59,933 bases of DNA from an uncultured Lachnospiraceae bacterium. GTDB lineage: Bacteria; Bacillota; Clostridia; Lachnospirales; Lachnospiraceae. Positions 1 through 7,986 of this stretch are shown here, piece after piece. Made by a program: the position numbers and the translations under genes. Within the stretch, counting starts at the first letter, position 1. Each line of letters opens with the position of its first letter. The notes below the pieces were generated by a model. It was not told the DNA's origin. It ran no database searches and worked only from the letters and a program-made list of their open reading frames with translations. The stretch covers positions 1 through 59,933 of the forward strand of contig CAJTRU010000016.1 of NCBI GenBank assembly GCA_910579085.1, written 5' to 3'.

Positions 1-133
1 TTTGGGATTTTATGCGCCGCTGCGTATGCCACCGTAGCGGAAGCGTACCCCTGTATGGAATATTCTGGCTCTGGCACTGGAAACCGTCCGTCCGCTAACA
101 AAAGATAACTGAAAATTTATGAAACGGATGTGG
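1..133. repeat. Long palindromic repeat, copy A (right half; runs off the left edge)
   Basis: This matches the reverse complement of the left arm of the copy at 21903-22175. Shared blocks in order are CGTAGCGGAAGCGTACCCC, TGGAATATTCTGGCTCTGGC, AAACCGTCCG, AAAAGATAACTGAAAAT and TTATGAAAC. The other half would lie left of the window. It sits directly upstream of the Rpn-type nuclease gene. Confidence 0.8.
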
Positions 134-241
134 CAAACTGGAATGTAATTATTGTAATTTCTCTCTTTATACCATATAATATTTATAAAGGATTTTTTAT
201 AATAAATTTATCAAACCAATAAAATATTATAAGAGGAAAAA

Positions 242-1147
242 ATGAGTAAAATATACGACGATATTTTTCGTACACTATGTGAAAAAAATACCAGGCTTTT
301 AATACCAGTTATTAACGAAGTTTTTTCTACACATTATAAAATTACAGAGGAAACGGAACTGCTCTCTGGTGAACACCATATACTGTCTAAAGGTGAACAA
401 AATGGTATTGGGGAAATTATAACTGACTCTTTAATTAAGCTTGCAGGTAAAATATACCATATTGAATGCCAGAGCAACCCAGATGGGACAATAATATTAA
501 GAATGGTTGAATACGACTTTCATATAGCACTTGAAAATGTAAAGAAAACAGATGGTATTTATGAAATTAATTTTCCATATTCATCTGTGTTATATTTGCG
601 GCACACAAGCAAGACACCAGATAAAATAGAAATGAAAGTTAATTTCCAGAATGGGGAAAGCATAAATTATAGTGTACCTGTTATTAAAGTCCAGAACTAC
701 AACTATGAAGAAATAATCCAAAAGAATTTATTTTTTCTTATTCCATATTATATAATGCGCTATGAAAATAAAACAGATATAGAAATTATGCAATGTATTA
801 AAAAAGAATACGAAGAATTATATAATGGCATAAATAAAGCATACAGTAATGGTACTCTTGACAGCTACGATATAACTAATATTATAGAATTTACAGAAAA
901 ACTTGTACATTATATTTTTAGCAATAACAAAAATGTCTGCATGGAGGTGGATAAAGTTATGGGGGGACAGGTCTTAGAAACATATGCTGATAAAAAACTG
1001 AAACAAGGTATGAAACAAGGTGTCCAGTTAATGGCACAATTATCTGTAAAACTAGCTGAGGACGGCAGGATATCTGAAATTTCACGTGCTGCATCTGATG
1101 CCAGTTATATGGATAAACTGCTTAAAGAGTATAAAATCAGCCAGTAA
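242..1147 (+). CDS. Rpn/YhgA-type PD-(D/E)XK nuclease (transposase-like)
   Basis: The 301-residue protein has the layout of the Rpn/PD-(D/E)XK 'transposase' family that is multicopy in Lachnospiraceae. Asp62 followed by the Glu75-Cys-Gln77 pair (IECQS) fits the D...ExQ catalytic core. The N-terminus (YDDIFRTLCEK) and the C-terminal 'KLKQGMKQGVQ' helix are also typical. Family members cut DNA and promote recombination. The start is supported by AAGAGG about 6 nt upstream. It lies just downstream of palindromic repeat copy A, and its 3' end overlaps the truncated sigK fragment on the other strand by 11 bp. Function beyond nuclease fold is inferred. Confidence 0.8.
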   Translation: MSKIYDDIFRTLCEKNTRLLIPVINEVFSTHYKITEETELLSGEHHILSKGEQNGIGEIITDSLIKLAGKIYHIECQSNPDGTIILRMVEYDFHIALENVKKTDGIYEINFPYSSVLYLRHTSKTPDKIEMKVNFQNGESINYSVPVIKVQNYNYEEIIQKNLFFLIPYYIMRYENKTDIEIMQCIKKEYEELYNGINKAYSNGTLDSYDITNIIEFTEKLVHYIFSNNKNVCMEVDKVMGGQVLETYADKKLKQGMKQGVQLMAQLSVKLAEDGRISEISRAASDASYMDKLLKEYKISQ

Positions 1148-1487
1148 ATATTATGCAGCCAATGTGTTGTAGTGGTTTTTCTATACACCTGGCTGCATAT
1201 GTTGCAAGCCTTATATTTTTTGTTTCGTCAAAACTGTCTATTCCTTTGATTAATCCTATTGTGCCTATGGATATTAAATCATCCATATCTTTATCTCCCA
1301 TATTGTACTTTTTTGCAATATACGCTACCAATCTAAGATTTCTCTCAATTAGACAGTCTCTTGCCCCACGGTCTCCCGACCTGCACTTTTCAATGCACTC
1401 CTTTTCTTCTTTTGCACTCAAAGGTTTAGGAAAAGACTGCACCAGTGACACCTCAAATTCTTTTATATTTATTCTATGCACCACCAT
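1137..1487 (-). pseudogene. sigK: Truncated sporulation sigma factor, SigK-like N-terminal half
   Basis: The 116 residues contain FPKPLSAKEEKE, LIERNLRLVAYIAKKY, DLISIGTIGLIKGIDSF and LATYAARCIE, which are the start and region 2 of SigK/SigE-type sigma factors; YAARCIE favours SigK. Full-length members run to about 230 residues. Here similarity stops after RCIE (codon at 1179-1181), where family members continue NEILM, and 13 unrelated residues follow. Regions 3 and 4 are absent. The break is where the B. subtilis skin element splits sigK. The N-terminus lacks an obvious hydrophobic pro-sequence, and a GTG inside the fragment, just before QSFPKPL, could be an alternative start. It may be one exon of a rearranging gene or simply dead. 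Confidence 0.75.
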
Positions 1488-1566
1488 GCAAGTCCGTGCT
1501 TTTCCTAGTTTTTTATTATTTTGGGGATTTATATATTACAGATATAACTTTATACTTGTATATTAC

Positions 1567-1596
1567 AAAAAGCAGGGGATATTTTCCCTGCTTTTT
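1567..1596 (-). terminator. Intrinsic terminator after trxA
   Basis: A perfect 11-bp stem, AAAAAGCAGGG paired with CCCTGCTTTTT, has a short loop and gives a U-rich tail on both strands. It lies 30 bp past the thioredoxin stop and also precedes the sigK-like fragment. Confidence 0.85.
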
Positions 1597-1625
1597 ATAA
1601 ATTTGCATAATTATATAGTATTTTC

Positions 1626-1937
1626 TCAGTCTATAAACTCTGCCATTTCCTGCAAAATCTGCTCTTTTTTATGAAAGCCCATAAGGGTTTTTACACATTC
1701 CCCGTTTTTAAATATAAGAAGGGTTGGTATTGATGAAATTCCATACTTCATTTGTAAACCTGTTTCTTCTTCCACATTTACTTTGCCCACATAAAAATCT
1801 GACACTTCATTGTCAAGCTGTTCTATTACAGGTCCCTGCATCCGGCATGGCACACACCATGATGCCCAGAAATCAACAAGTATTGGCTTGTCACTTCTAA
1901 TTACTTTCTCCTCAAAATTTCCTGAATTAATTTCCAT
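1626..1937 (-). CDS. trxA: Thioredoxin
   Basis: The 103-residue length and fold match a small cytoplasmic thioredoxin that reduces protein disulfides. Visible features are VDFWASWCVPC with the redox Cys pair (here WCVPC rather than the usual WCGPC), the cis-proline loop SIPT, and the closing GxxxKEQI helix. AGGCAGG sits about 9 nt before the ATG. It is a single gene followed by a strong terminator. The Val in the active-site dipeptide may shift redox potential or mark a specialised thioredoxin, but the family assignment is firm. Confidence 0.93.
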   Translation of the reverse strand: MEINSGNFEEKVIRSDKPILVDFWASWCVPCRMQGPVIEQLDNEVSDFYVGKVNVEEETGLQMKYGISSIPTLLIFKNGECVKTLMGFHKKEQILQEMAEFID

Positions 1938-2007
1938 GTCTATATCCTGCCTTTCTTTAATTAAATATTATTTTATGTTTTACCTGCTTTTTTGTATTAT
2001 ATGCAGG

Positions 2008-2604
2008 CTATAATAATTTATCCAGCTCTTTTAAAAGAAATTCCCTGGATGTAACTGTTATTGCATCTATTCCAAGTTTTCTTGCCCCTTCTGTATTTTC
2101 CTCCCTGTCATCAAAGAAAATACACTCTTCTGCTTTAAGGTTGTATTTATCAAGCAAATATTTATAAATTCTTTCATCTGGCTTTGTTATATGTATCTGG
2201 TATGAAACTACAATTCCATCTGCCCACTCAATAAATGGTGCATCAACTGTATGCTTTCCGAATAGTTCTTCTGAATAATTAGAAAGTATGTAAATACCAT
2301 ATCCCTTTTCTTTTAATTTATACACTTTTTCCCATACATCTTCACGTTTTACATGCATAAATTCGCCATGTGTAATAAACCATTCCATAGTTTCTGCATG
2401 TTCTGGATAGTTTTCTACATATTGCTTTATAATTTCATCCCTGTGCATATTTCCAATATCAAACTCATGCCATAAGTTATCATTAAACATAAGATGGCCG
2501 ACCTTATCCGCTTCATCATATGCCAGGCCATAATCTGTAAGCATGTCACGCCACCTGTACTCTAATAATACATCCCCTACATCAAATATAATGTTTTTTA
2601 ACAT
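2008..2604 (-). CDS. HAD-superfamily hydrolase (subfamily IA, sugar-phosphatase-like)
   Basis: Motif I is IIFDVGDVLLEY (the D-x-G-x variant seen in YihX-like phosphatases), motif II is ILSNYS, motif III is the Lys in ITKPDERIY and motif IV is FFDDREEN. Together they give a complete cytoplasmic HAD phosphatase of 198 residues with an alpha-helical cap. The start at 2604 is preferred because GGAGG lies 5 nt before that ATG; a slightly longer reading from 2616 lacks a ribosome site. The substrate cannot be read from sequence; small sugar phosphates are the usual targets of this subgroup. Confidence 0.85.
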   Translation of the reverse strand: MLKNIIFDVGDVLLEYRWRDMLTDYGLAYDEADKVGHLMFNDNLWHEFDIGNMHRDEIIKQYVENYPEHAETMEWFITHGEFMHVKREDVWEKVYKLKEKGYGIYILSNYSEELFGKHTVDAPFIEWADGIVVSYQIHITKPDERIYKYLLDKYNLKAEECIFFDDREENTEGARKLGIDAITVTSREFLLKELDKLL

Positions 2605-2703
2605 ATCAACCTCCATGCTGCTTTAAATGGCATATTCTGCAATTATCCAGACAGGCCAGTGAACAGTTTAATTATTTATACCAGCCCTGGTTATGTACAT
2701 TAT

Positions 2704-4356
2704 TTATATTTCTTCCTGGAGCTCAATCATCATTGCTGGAATAATCTGTTTCTTACGTGATACAGTATTTCTAAGTATTATACTTTCTTCTGTCCCTTCA
2801 TGGTGGAATGATGCCTCTGCAAGTTCCCTTGAACCACTGCCTGCATATAAAAGTTCTGTGCTTGCCTGCATTATATTGGTAAGCATAAAGAAAATCATTC
2901 CAACATCATGGTCAGATAATGCCTTCTGCATATATGGTACAAGCTTGTCTTTTATAGCGTCAAGTTCTGTCTGTGTCATTGATGTAATCTGCCCTACCCC
3001 AAATGTAGTTTCACCTACAACAAACTTCTTAAAGTCCTGGTAGAATATTTCTTCTGGCGACTTAGAAGAAAGGTTGCTTCCTGCCGCAAACATCTCTGAA
3101 GCATATTCCTCTGCATTTATCCCTGCTATTTCTGCAAGCTCCTCTGCTGCCTTTTTGTCAGTTTCTGTACATGTAGGTGAACGGTATATAAGTGTATCTG
3201 ACAATATAGCTGAACACAAAAGCCCTGCTATATCCCTTGGCACTTCAACACCTGCTTCATTATACATCTGGTAAATTATTGTTGCAGTACATCCAAGTGG
3301 CTGGTTCCTGAAAAATACAGGCACCATTGTTTCTATTGAACCAATACGGTGATGGTCTATGACCTCCAGAAGTTCTGCTTCCTCAATACCATCTACAGCC
3401 TGGGAAGGTTCATTGTGGTCTACAAGTATAATTTTCTTTTTACGTGCACCAAGAAGGCTTCTGCGTGATATCATCCCAAAATAATTGCCATTCCAGTCAA
3501 GTATTGGAAAATCCCTGTACCTCTTCTTTGCCATTACTTCCCGTATATCGTCAACATATTCACCTAACCCGAATGTCAGCAGGTTTTCCCTTTTCATAAA
3601 AAATTTAATCGGTATGCTCTGGTTAATTAAACGTGAAGCAGTAAAAGTATCATAAGGTGTCTTTATTATAAAACAGCCCTTGTTTTCTGCAAGCTTTGTA
3701 ATAGTATATGATACCATTGAACCATCACAGACTATTATGCACTTTGCATCCATCTCTATTGCACATAACTGGGATTCATACCTGTTACCTAGTATTACTA
3801 TATCACCTTGTTCAATATAACTTTCCATAAGGTCAGGGTTGGCGGCGGCTATAAGGCATTTTCCTGATTCTATCCTTTCACCAGGATTGCCATAAACCAT
3901 TTCACCCTCAAGTGTTTCTATTATATTACTGTATGGTGTCCTTGCTGTAGCTATAATCCTGCTGTCATAAACATCCATATATGACTTTGCTATATCCTGT
4001 ATTGTTAAAAGACCAATAAGTTTTTTACAGGAGTCTACTATTGGAAGAGTCTGCAACATATCTGTTTTCATAATTTCCCATGCTTTTTTAAGGGAAATAT
4101 TCTCCCTTGCCCCTTTTACCCTTTCAACATCAATGTCAATTACCTGTGTCCTTACATCACCCATATAATCGGGAGCCGGCACACGGAAACGCTTAAGCAC
4201 AAAGTCTGTTTCTGAATTAATCTGCCCTGCGCGCTTTGCTATATACCTCCCGCCTGTCACTTCCCGTTTCAGCCTTGCATAAGCAATAGCCGAACACACT
4301 GAGTCTGTATCAGGGTTTATATGCCCAATAACATTTACTATCCCATCTGATGCCAA
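2704..4356 (-). CDS. ppaC: CBS-DRTGG manganese-dependent family II inorganic pyrophosphatase
   Basis: The protein (550 residues) starts VIGHINPDTDSVCSA, the DHH metal site of family II pyrophosphatases. It then has a CBS repeat (to about residue 120), a DRTGG-like region, a second CBS repeat ending near the QxSRRSLL stretch, and the rest of the catalytic domain (LVDHNEPSQ, EVIDHHRIGS, and a C-terminal DHHA2 lobe with SRKKQIIP). Such enzymes hydrolyse PPi and are regulated by adenine nucleotides bound at the CBS pair. The start is TTG, with AAGGGG about 10 nt upstream. The domain order is the clostridial regulated form, about 240 residues longer than the plain enzyme. Confidence 0.93.
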   Translation of the reverse strand: MASDGIVNVIGHINPDTDSVCSAIAYARLKREVTGGRYIAKRAGQINSETDFVLKRFRVPAPDYMGDVRTQVIDIDVERVKGARENISLKKAWEIMKTDMLQTLPIVDSCKKLIGLLTIQDIAKSYMDVYDSRIIATARTPYSNIIETLEGEMVYGNPGERIESGKCLIAAANPDLMESYIEQGDIVILGNRYESQLCAIEMDAKCIIVCDGSMVSYTITKLAENKGCFIIKTPYDTFTASRLINQSIPIKFFMKRENLLTFGLGEYVDDIREVMAKKRYRDFPILDWNGNYFGMISRRSLLGARKKKIILVDHNEPSQAVDGIEEAELLEVIDHHRIGSIETMVPVFFRNQPLGCTATIIYQMYNEAGVEVPRDIAGLLCSAILSDTLIYRSPTCTETDKKAAEELAEIAGINAEEYASEMFAAGSNLSSKSPEEIFYQDFKKFVVGETTFGVGQITSMTQTELDAIKDKLVPYMQKALSDHDVGMIFFMLTNIMQASTELLYAGSGSRELAEASFHHEGTEESIILRNTVSRKKQIIPAMMIELQEEI

Positions 4357-4433
4357 TACTCTACAACCCCTTTCCCTGTTAATTATTCTGCCTTTGCAAA
4401 GCGTTTATACAAGTTTTGCATATAACTGCATTA

Positions 4434-7106
4434 CTAGCAGTCTTCTTCCGTATAACCACTTATATCTATAATATATTTAAAACGCTTCGCAAGTGCAGGT
4501 GCAAATTTAAACAACTGGTCAAGTGTGTTTCCATTATCTGCCAGTATTACAACAAAATCACCATAGTACTCATCCATTATTTCAAATATGCTTGCAATAG
4601 TAGGAATCATTAAATCTGCTGCTTCATCAATAAGCAGGCAGTTGCCTTTAAGCTGGCTTTTAAATTCTGCTAAATCCATTTTATTAAGGGTTTTAGCACT
4701 TATCCTGGCAATGCGCCCTGTACTCATATATCCAGTTGCTTTCATTACCTTTACAATCCTTTTAGACAGCCCTGTTATTAAATCAAACGTATTTCCTACA
4801 AATACAAAATGTGACGGGTCTGGTTCGCCACCGATTAATGTAAGAATGTCACCAAATGAAGTATGTAATGCCCTGGTAGTTGGCAAATCATCATCTGAAA
4901 GGCTTTCCTCTCCAGCTGCCCTGTTGTCCTCTTCTTGTACTGGCATTTCTGGTTCTTCCTCTAAAGGTTCTGGCAGATATCCGGTTTCTTCGTCATATTC
5001 CATATTTATAGTTTCCTGTATTACAGTTTCTCCGTCTGGCTCTGCAATTTCTTCTATATCTTCTACAGGCATTATTCCAGCATTAGCTGTTTCACTAGCT
5101 GTTTCTTTGACGGTTTCTTCAGCCGCATCTTCTTGTACTTCCTCTTCTGTCCCGTTCTCTTCCTGGATGCTATTTTCATTATTCTGCATTATATTGGCAG
5201 CATGTTTTTTTTCTATTTCTGCCAGCATCCTTTCTGCTTCCTCTGCCTTTTTTCTTGCTTCCTCTACTATTGCCCTGGCTTCCTCTGCTTTAAGTAAAGC
5301 CTCTTCATGTGCCCTTTTTGCCTCTATTTCTGCCAGTTCTATTTCTTCTTTACTTACTAGTATGCTGCTATCTTCAATTTCTGGAATTCCATTGCCAGAA
5401 ATGCTGCTTTCCTGTTCTGTATTTTCCTGCTCCTCCTCTTTAACCTCCTCCTCTGGCAACATGGTTTCTTCCTCCGCCAGCTTAACCGCTTCGTCCACTG
5501 TTTCTGGCATATTTTCCATAAATTGTGTATTCTCTTCTGTTATTTCTGGTCCAAGTGGCTTATCTTCTGTTTCTTCAAGCCCAGCTAAAGGCAGGTTTTT
5601 ATTTTCATCACTTTTTACTGCCTTTGTCATCCGTTCAATCACTTTGGTTGCATCTCTTTTCAAAGGTCTGCGGCTGCTTACAATTTTAACTTCTTTTTCC
5701 TTTAACTGCTCCTTATGCTCAGCTTCATATATTGCAGAAATCTCCCTGGAAAGGTCCTGCGTAATACCTAATCCAGACTGGAAATATACAGGTTCTGGCT
5801 GTTTTACACCAGTATTAACTTCTTTTACACCAGCATCAGCTTCTTTGGCAGCAGGAACAGGATTTTCCATATCCACTGTTTCTGTTGTTACATTATCTGC
5901 TTCAGTTTCATTAACAGTTTCTTCATTTTCAACTTCAGCAGGCTTTTCCTCTTCTTTCTTTTCCTGGTTTCTGGCTTCTGTAAGAGTCCTGTTATATAAA
6001 TCCTGGTTTATCCTTATTTTTATATCCAGGTTTTCCTTGCCGCTGTCTTCTATAATATACCCATCTTCACTAACAGGCATCTGGCTGTTTTCAGTAAACA
6101 AATCATTTTTGCCATAACCTTCCTGTTCTGTATCTTCTGTTTCATTTTTCTTGTCTTTCTTACTGCCAAAATGCAAAAAACCTGTAATTTTCTGTGCAAG
6201 CTTTCCAAGACCAGCATCTATCTCAAAATCATCTTCTTCATAATCATCTATAAATCCATCCTGGCTTTGTATATTTTTTTCATTTTTATTATTTTTATTA
6301 CCAGGCTCTTTTGTAGCAGCAGCTTCTATTTCCTTTTGTTTATCTTCTGCCTTTTCCTTTGTCCGCTCTGACTGCTCCCTTGCCTTCCTGTCTTTTAAAT
6401 ATTTCTTCCTGTTTTCCTCTTCCTGCTGCATATTTGAAAGATATTCATGCAAATCTGGAAGCGAACCTGTATCATCAGGATTTGGCTCATTCCTTTCTAC
6501 TGTATAATCCCTGTCATCAATATATGGCATTGCTTCTCTGTCATCTACATATTCTATAAGCTTTTTTGCACGCTCAACTATTTCACCATGCCCAAACCAC
6601 AGCAGTATATCCTCACATTCCCTTCGGCATTCCTCAAACCTTCCTGCTTTATAATACAGCCTCGCAAGCTCATAAGCCCATTCTTCTATATATTCTTCTT
6701 CCTTTAATTCTTCTAGGATTTCAACAAGTTTTCCAATATGGACACCTGCTGCCTTGTCAATCCTGTATCTTAATATTATTATATCCCTTGTACTTGGGCC
6801 CATCTGCACAAACTCATTATAATATCTTTCAGCATCATCAAGTTCTTTAGTACGTATTGAAATACTTATAAGCCTGTATACAACACGTCTGGTTTTTGAT
6901 TTATTGTATATTTTAAGATAAGCTTCCTTTGCTGAATCAAACTGCTCCGTTCTGGCAAAAACATCTGCAATAATAGTCAGGTCACTAATACTTTTAACCT
7001 GTCTCATATCAAGCGTCCTTATTACAGCAAGTGCTTTTTTATATTTACGCTCTTCCACCAGATGGTGTATTTGTGCAATCCTTATAGCAAATTCATATTG
7101 TCTCAT
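4434..7106 (-). CDS. TPR protein with long acidic linker and degenerate AAA-type domain
   Basis: The 890-residue protein has three parts. Residues 1-190 are helical TPR-like repeats (ALAVIRTLD, FDSAKEAYLKIY, AERYYNEFV, RLYYKAGRFEECRREC). Residues 200-740 are a Glu/Lys/Pro/Thr-rich, probably disordered linker with a Glu/Ala coiled stretch around 'AEEARAIVEEARKKAEEAE'. The last 150 residues resemble a CbxX/SpoVK-type AAA domain: FVFVGNTFDLITGLSKRI stands where the P-loop should be, and LLIDEAADL is Walker-B-like. The P-loop GxxGxGKT is lost, so ATP binding is doubtful. Its ATG overlaps the nitrilase stop by 4 bp, indicating translational coupling. The cellular role is unknown; a scaffold is plausible. 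Confidence 0.6.
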   Translation of the reverse strand: MRQYEFAIRIAQIHHLVEERKYKKALAVIRTLDMRQVKSISDLTIIADVFARTEQFDSAKEAYLKIYNKSKTRRVVYRLISISIRTKELDDAERYYNEFVQMGPSTRDIIILRYRIDKAAGVHIGKLVEILEELKEEEYIEEWAYELARLYYKAGRFEECRRECEDILLWFGHGEIVERAKKLIEYVDDREAMPYIDDRDYTVERNEPNPDDTGSLPDLHEYLSNMQQEEENRKKYLKDRKAREQSERTKEKAEDKQKEIEAAATKEPGNKNNKNEKNIQSQDGFIDDYEEDDFEIDAGLGKLAQKITGFLHFGSKKDKKNETEDTEQEGYGKNDLFTENSQMPVSEDGYIIEDSGKENLDIKIRINQDLYNRTLTEARNQEKKEEEKPAEVENEETVNETEADNVTTETVDMENPVPAAKEADAGVKEVNTGVKQPEPVYFQSGLGITQDLSREISAIYEAEHKEQLKEKEVKIVSSRRPLKRDATKVIERMTKAVKSDENKNLPLAGLEETEDKPLGPEITEENTQFMENMPETVDEAVKLAEEETMLPEEEVKEEEQENTEQESSISGNGIPEIEDSSILVSKEEIELAEIEAKRAHEEALLKAEEARAIVEEARKKAEEAERMLAEIEKKHAANIMQNNENSIQEENGTEEEVQEDAAEETVKETASETANAGIMPVEDIEEIAEPDGETVIQETINMEYDEETGYLPEPLEEEPEMPVQEEDNRAAGEESLSDDDLPTTRALHTSFGDILTLIGGEPDPSHFVFVGNTFDLITGLSKRIVKVMKATGYMSTGRIARISAKTLNKMDLAEFKSQLKGNCLLIDEAADLMIPTIASIFEIMDEYYGDFVVILADNGNTLDQLFKFAPALAKRFKYIIDISGYTEEDC

Positions 7107-7924
7107 AGATTAATATTCTCCCTGCCAGTAAGACGCATATATTCCTTTATATAAAACTCTGTCTTACGGTCTTTACGTGTATTAAATTTATCCCTAAGGC
7201 TCCATGCCCTGTTGCCAATATCACATATAAGGACACCTTCCTTCCCTGAAATCTGTCCAAGTATATTTCCTATTGAATCAACTGCAAGGCTGCCACCGTT
7301 ACTGCTTTCACCATTGTGCACACCATAAGAATTTACCCCCACAACATATGACTGCGTTTCTATTGCCCTTGCCCTTATAAGCGTTGTCCAATGTGTATTT
7401 CTTATAGCCGGCCAGTCTGCAATTACAAATATAACATCAGCTTTTTCTGATGCAATCTGGAACAATTCAGGAAAACGCAAATCATAACATATAAAAAGGC
7501 TTATTGTATGCCCCGCAAACTGTGCTGTCACAATATTGCTTCCGCTTTCATATACTTCACCTTCGCCACCAAAAGTAAATGGATTTATTTTCTTATATTC
7601 TGTAATAATATTTCCATCTCTTCCTATAATTGTAAACCTGTTAGTCCCTTTTGTACTTCCCTGGACTGGCAGGGCAGCCCATCCAAAGCCAGTTGCAATA
7701 TTGTTCTGTATGGCAAGTTCTCTCATTGCATTAACACTTTCTGATGATTTTTCATCCTCGCCAATTTTATCTAATGCCATTGAAAAACCCGTTAGTGACA
7801 TTTCTGGGAATACAATTATATCTGCTTTTGCTTCTGCTGCTTCTTTTATCATTTTTTCCGCTTTAACTAATGAAGCTTTTTTATCCTCCCACACCATATC
7901 TATCTGTCCAAGTGCAACCCTCAT
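7103..7924 (-). CDS. Carbon-nitrogen hydrolase (Nit/omega-amidase type)
   Basis: The catalytic Glu-Lys-Cys triad of the nitrilase superfamily is visible: Glu in VFPEMSLTGFS, Lys in TEYKKINPF and Cys in LFICYDLRFPELF. The length of 273 residues is normal for a stand-alone cytoplasmic amidase. The closest recognisable group is the YafV/Nit2 omega-amidases that deamidate alpha-ketoglutaramate-like metabolites. GGGGG stands 6 nt before the ATG. The downstream TPR gene overlaps its stop codon by 4 bp, so both are made from one message. Confidence 0.88.
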   Translation of the reverse strand: MRVALGQIDMVWEDKKASLVKAEKMIKEAAEAKADIIVFPEMSLTGFSMALDKIGEDEKSSESVNAMRELAIQNNIATGFGWAALPVQGSTKGTNRFTIIGRDGNIITEYKKINPFTFGGEGEVYESGSNIVTAQFAGHTISLFICYDLRFPELFQIASEKADVIFVIADWPAIRNTHWTTLIRARAIETQSYVVGVNSYGVHNGESSNGGSLAVDSIGNILGQISGKEGVLICDIGNRAWSLRDKFNTRKDRKTEFYIKEYMRLTGRENINL

Positions 7925-7986
7925 ATGACACCCCCATAATACAGTTTTTACACATTATACATTTAAAAAGCATAAAATACAATGTT

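Noticed and set aside
1153..1674. 173-codon plus-strand frame
   Set aside because: It overlaps the sigK fragment and a terminator hairpin and has no protein-like features.
4588..6117. 509-codon frame on the plus strand, Ser-rich
   Set aside because: It is the antisense shadow of the Glu/Ala-rich linker of the TPR protein (4434-7106); its composition is pure Ser/Val/Ile and it has no ribosome site.
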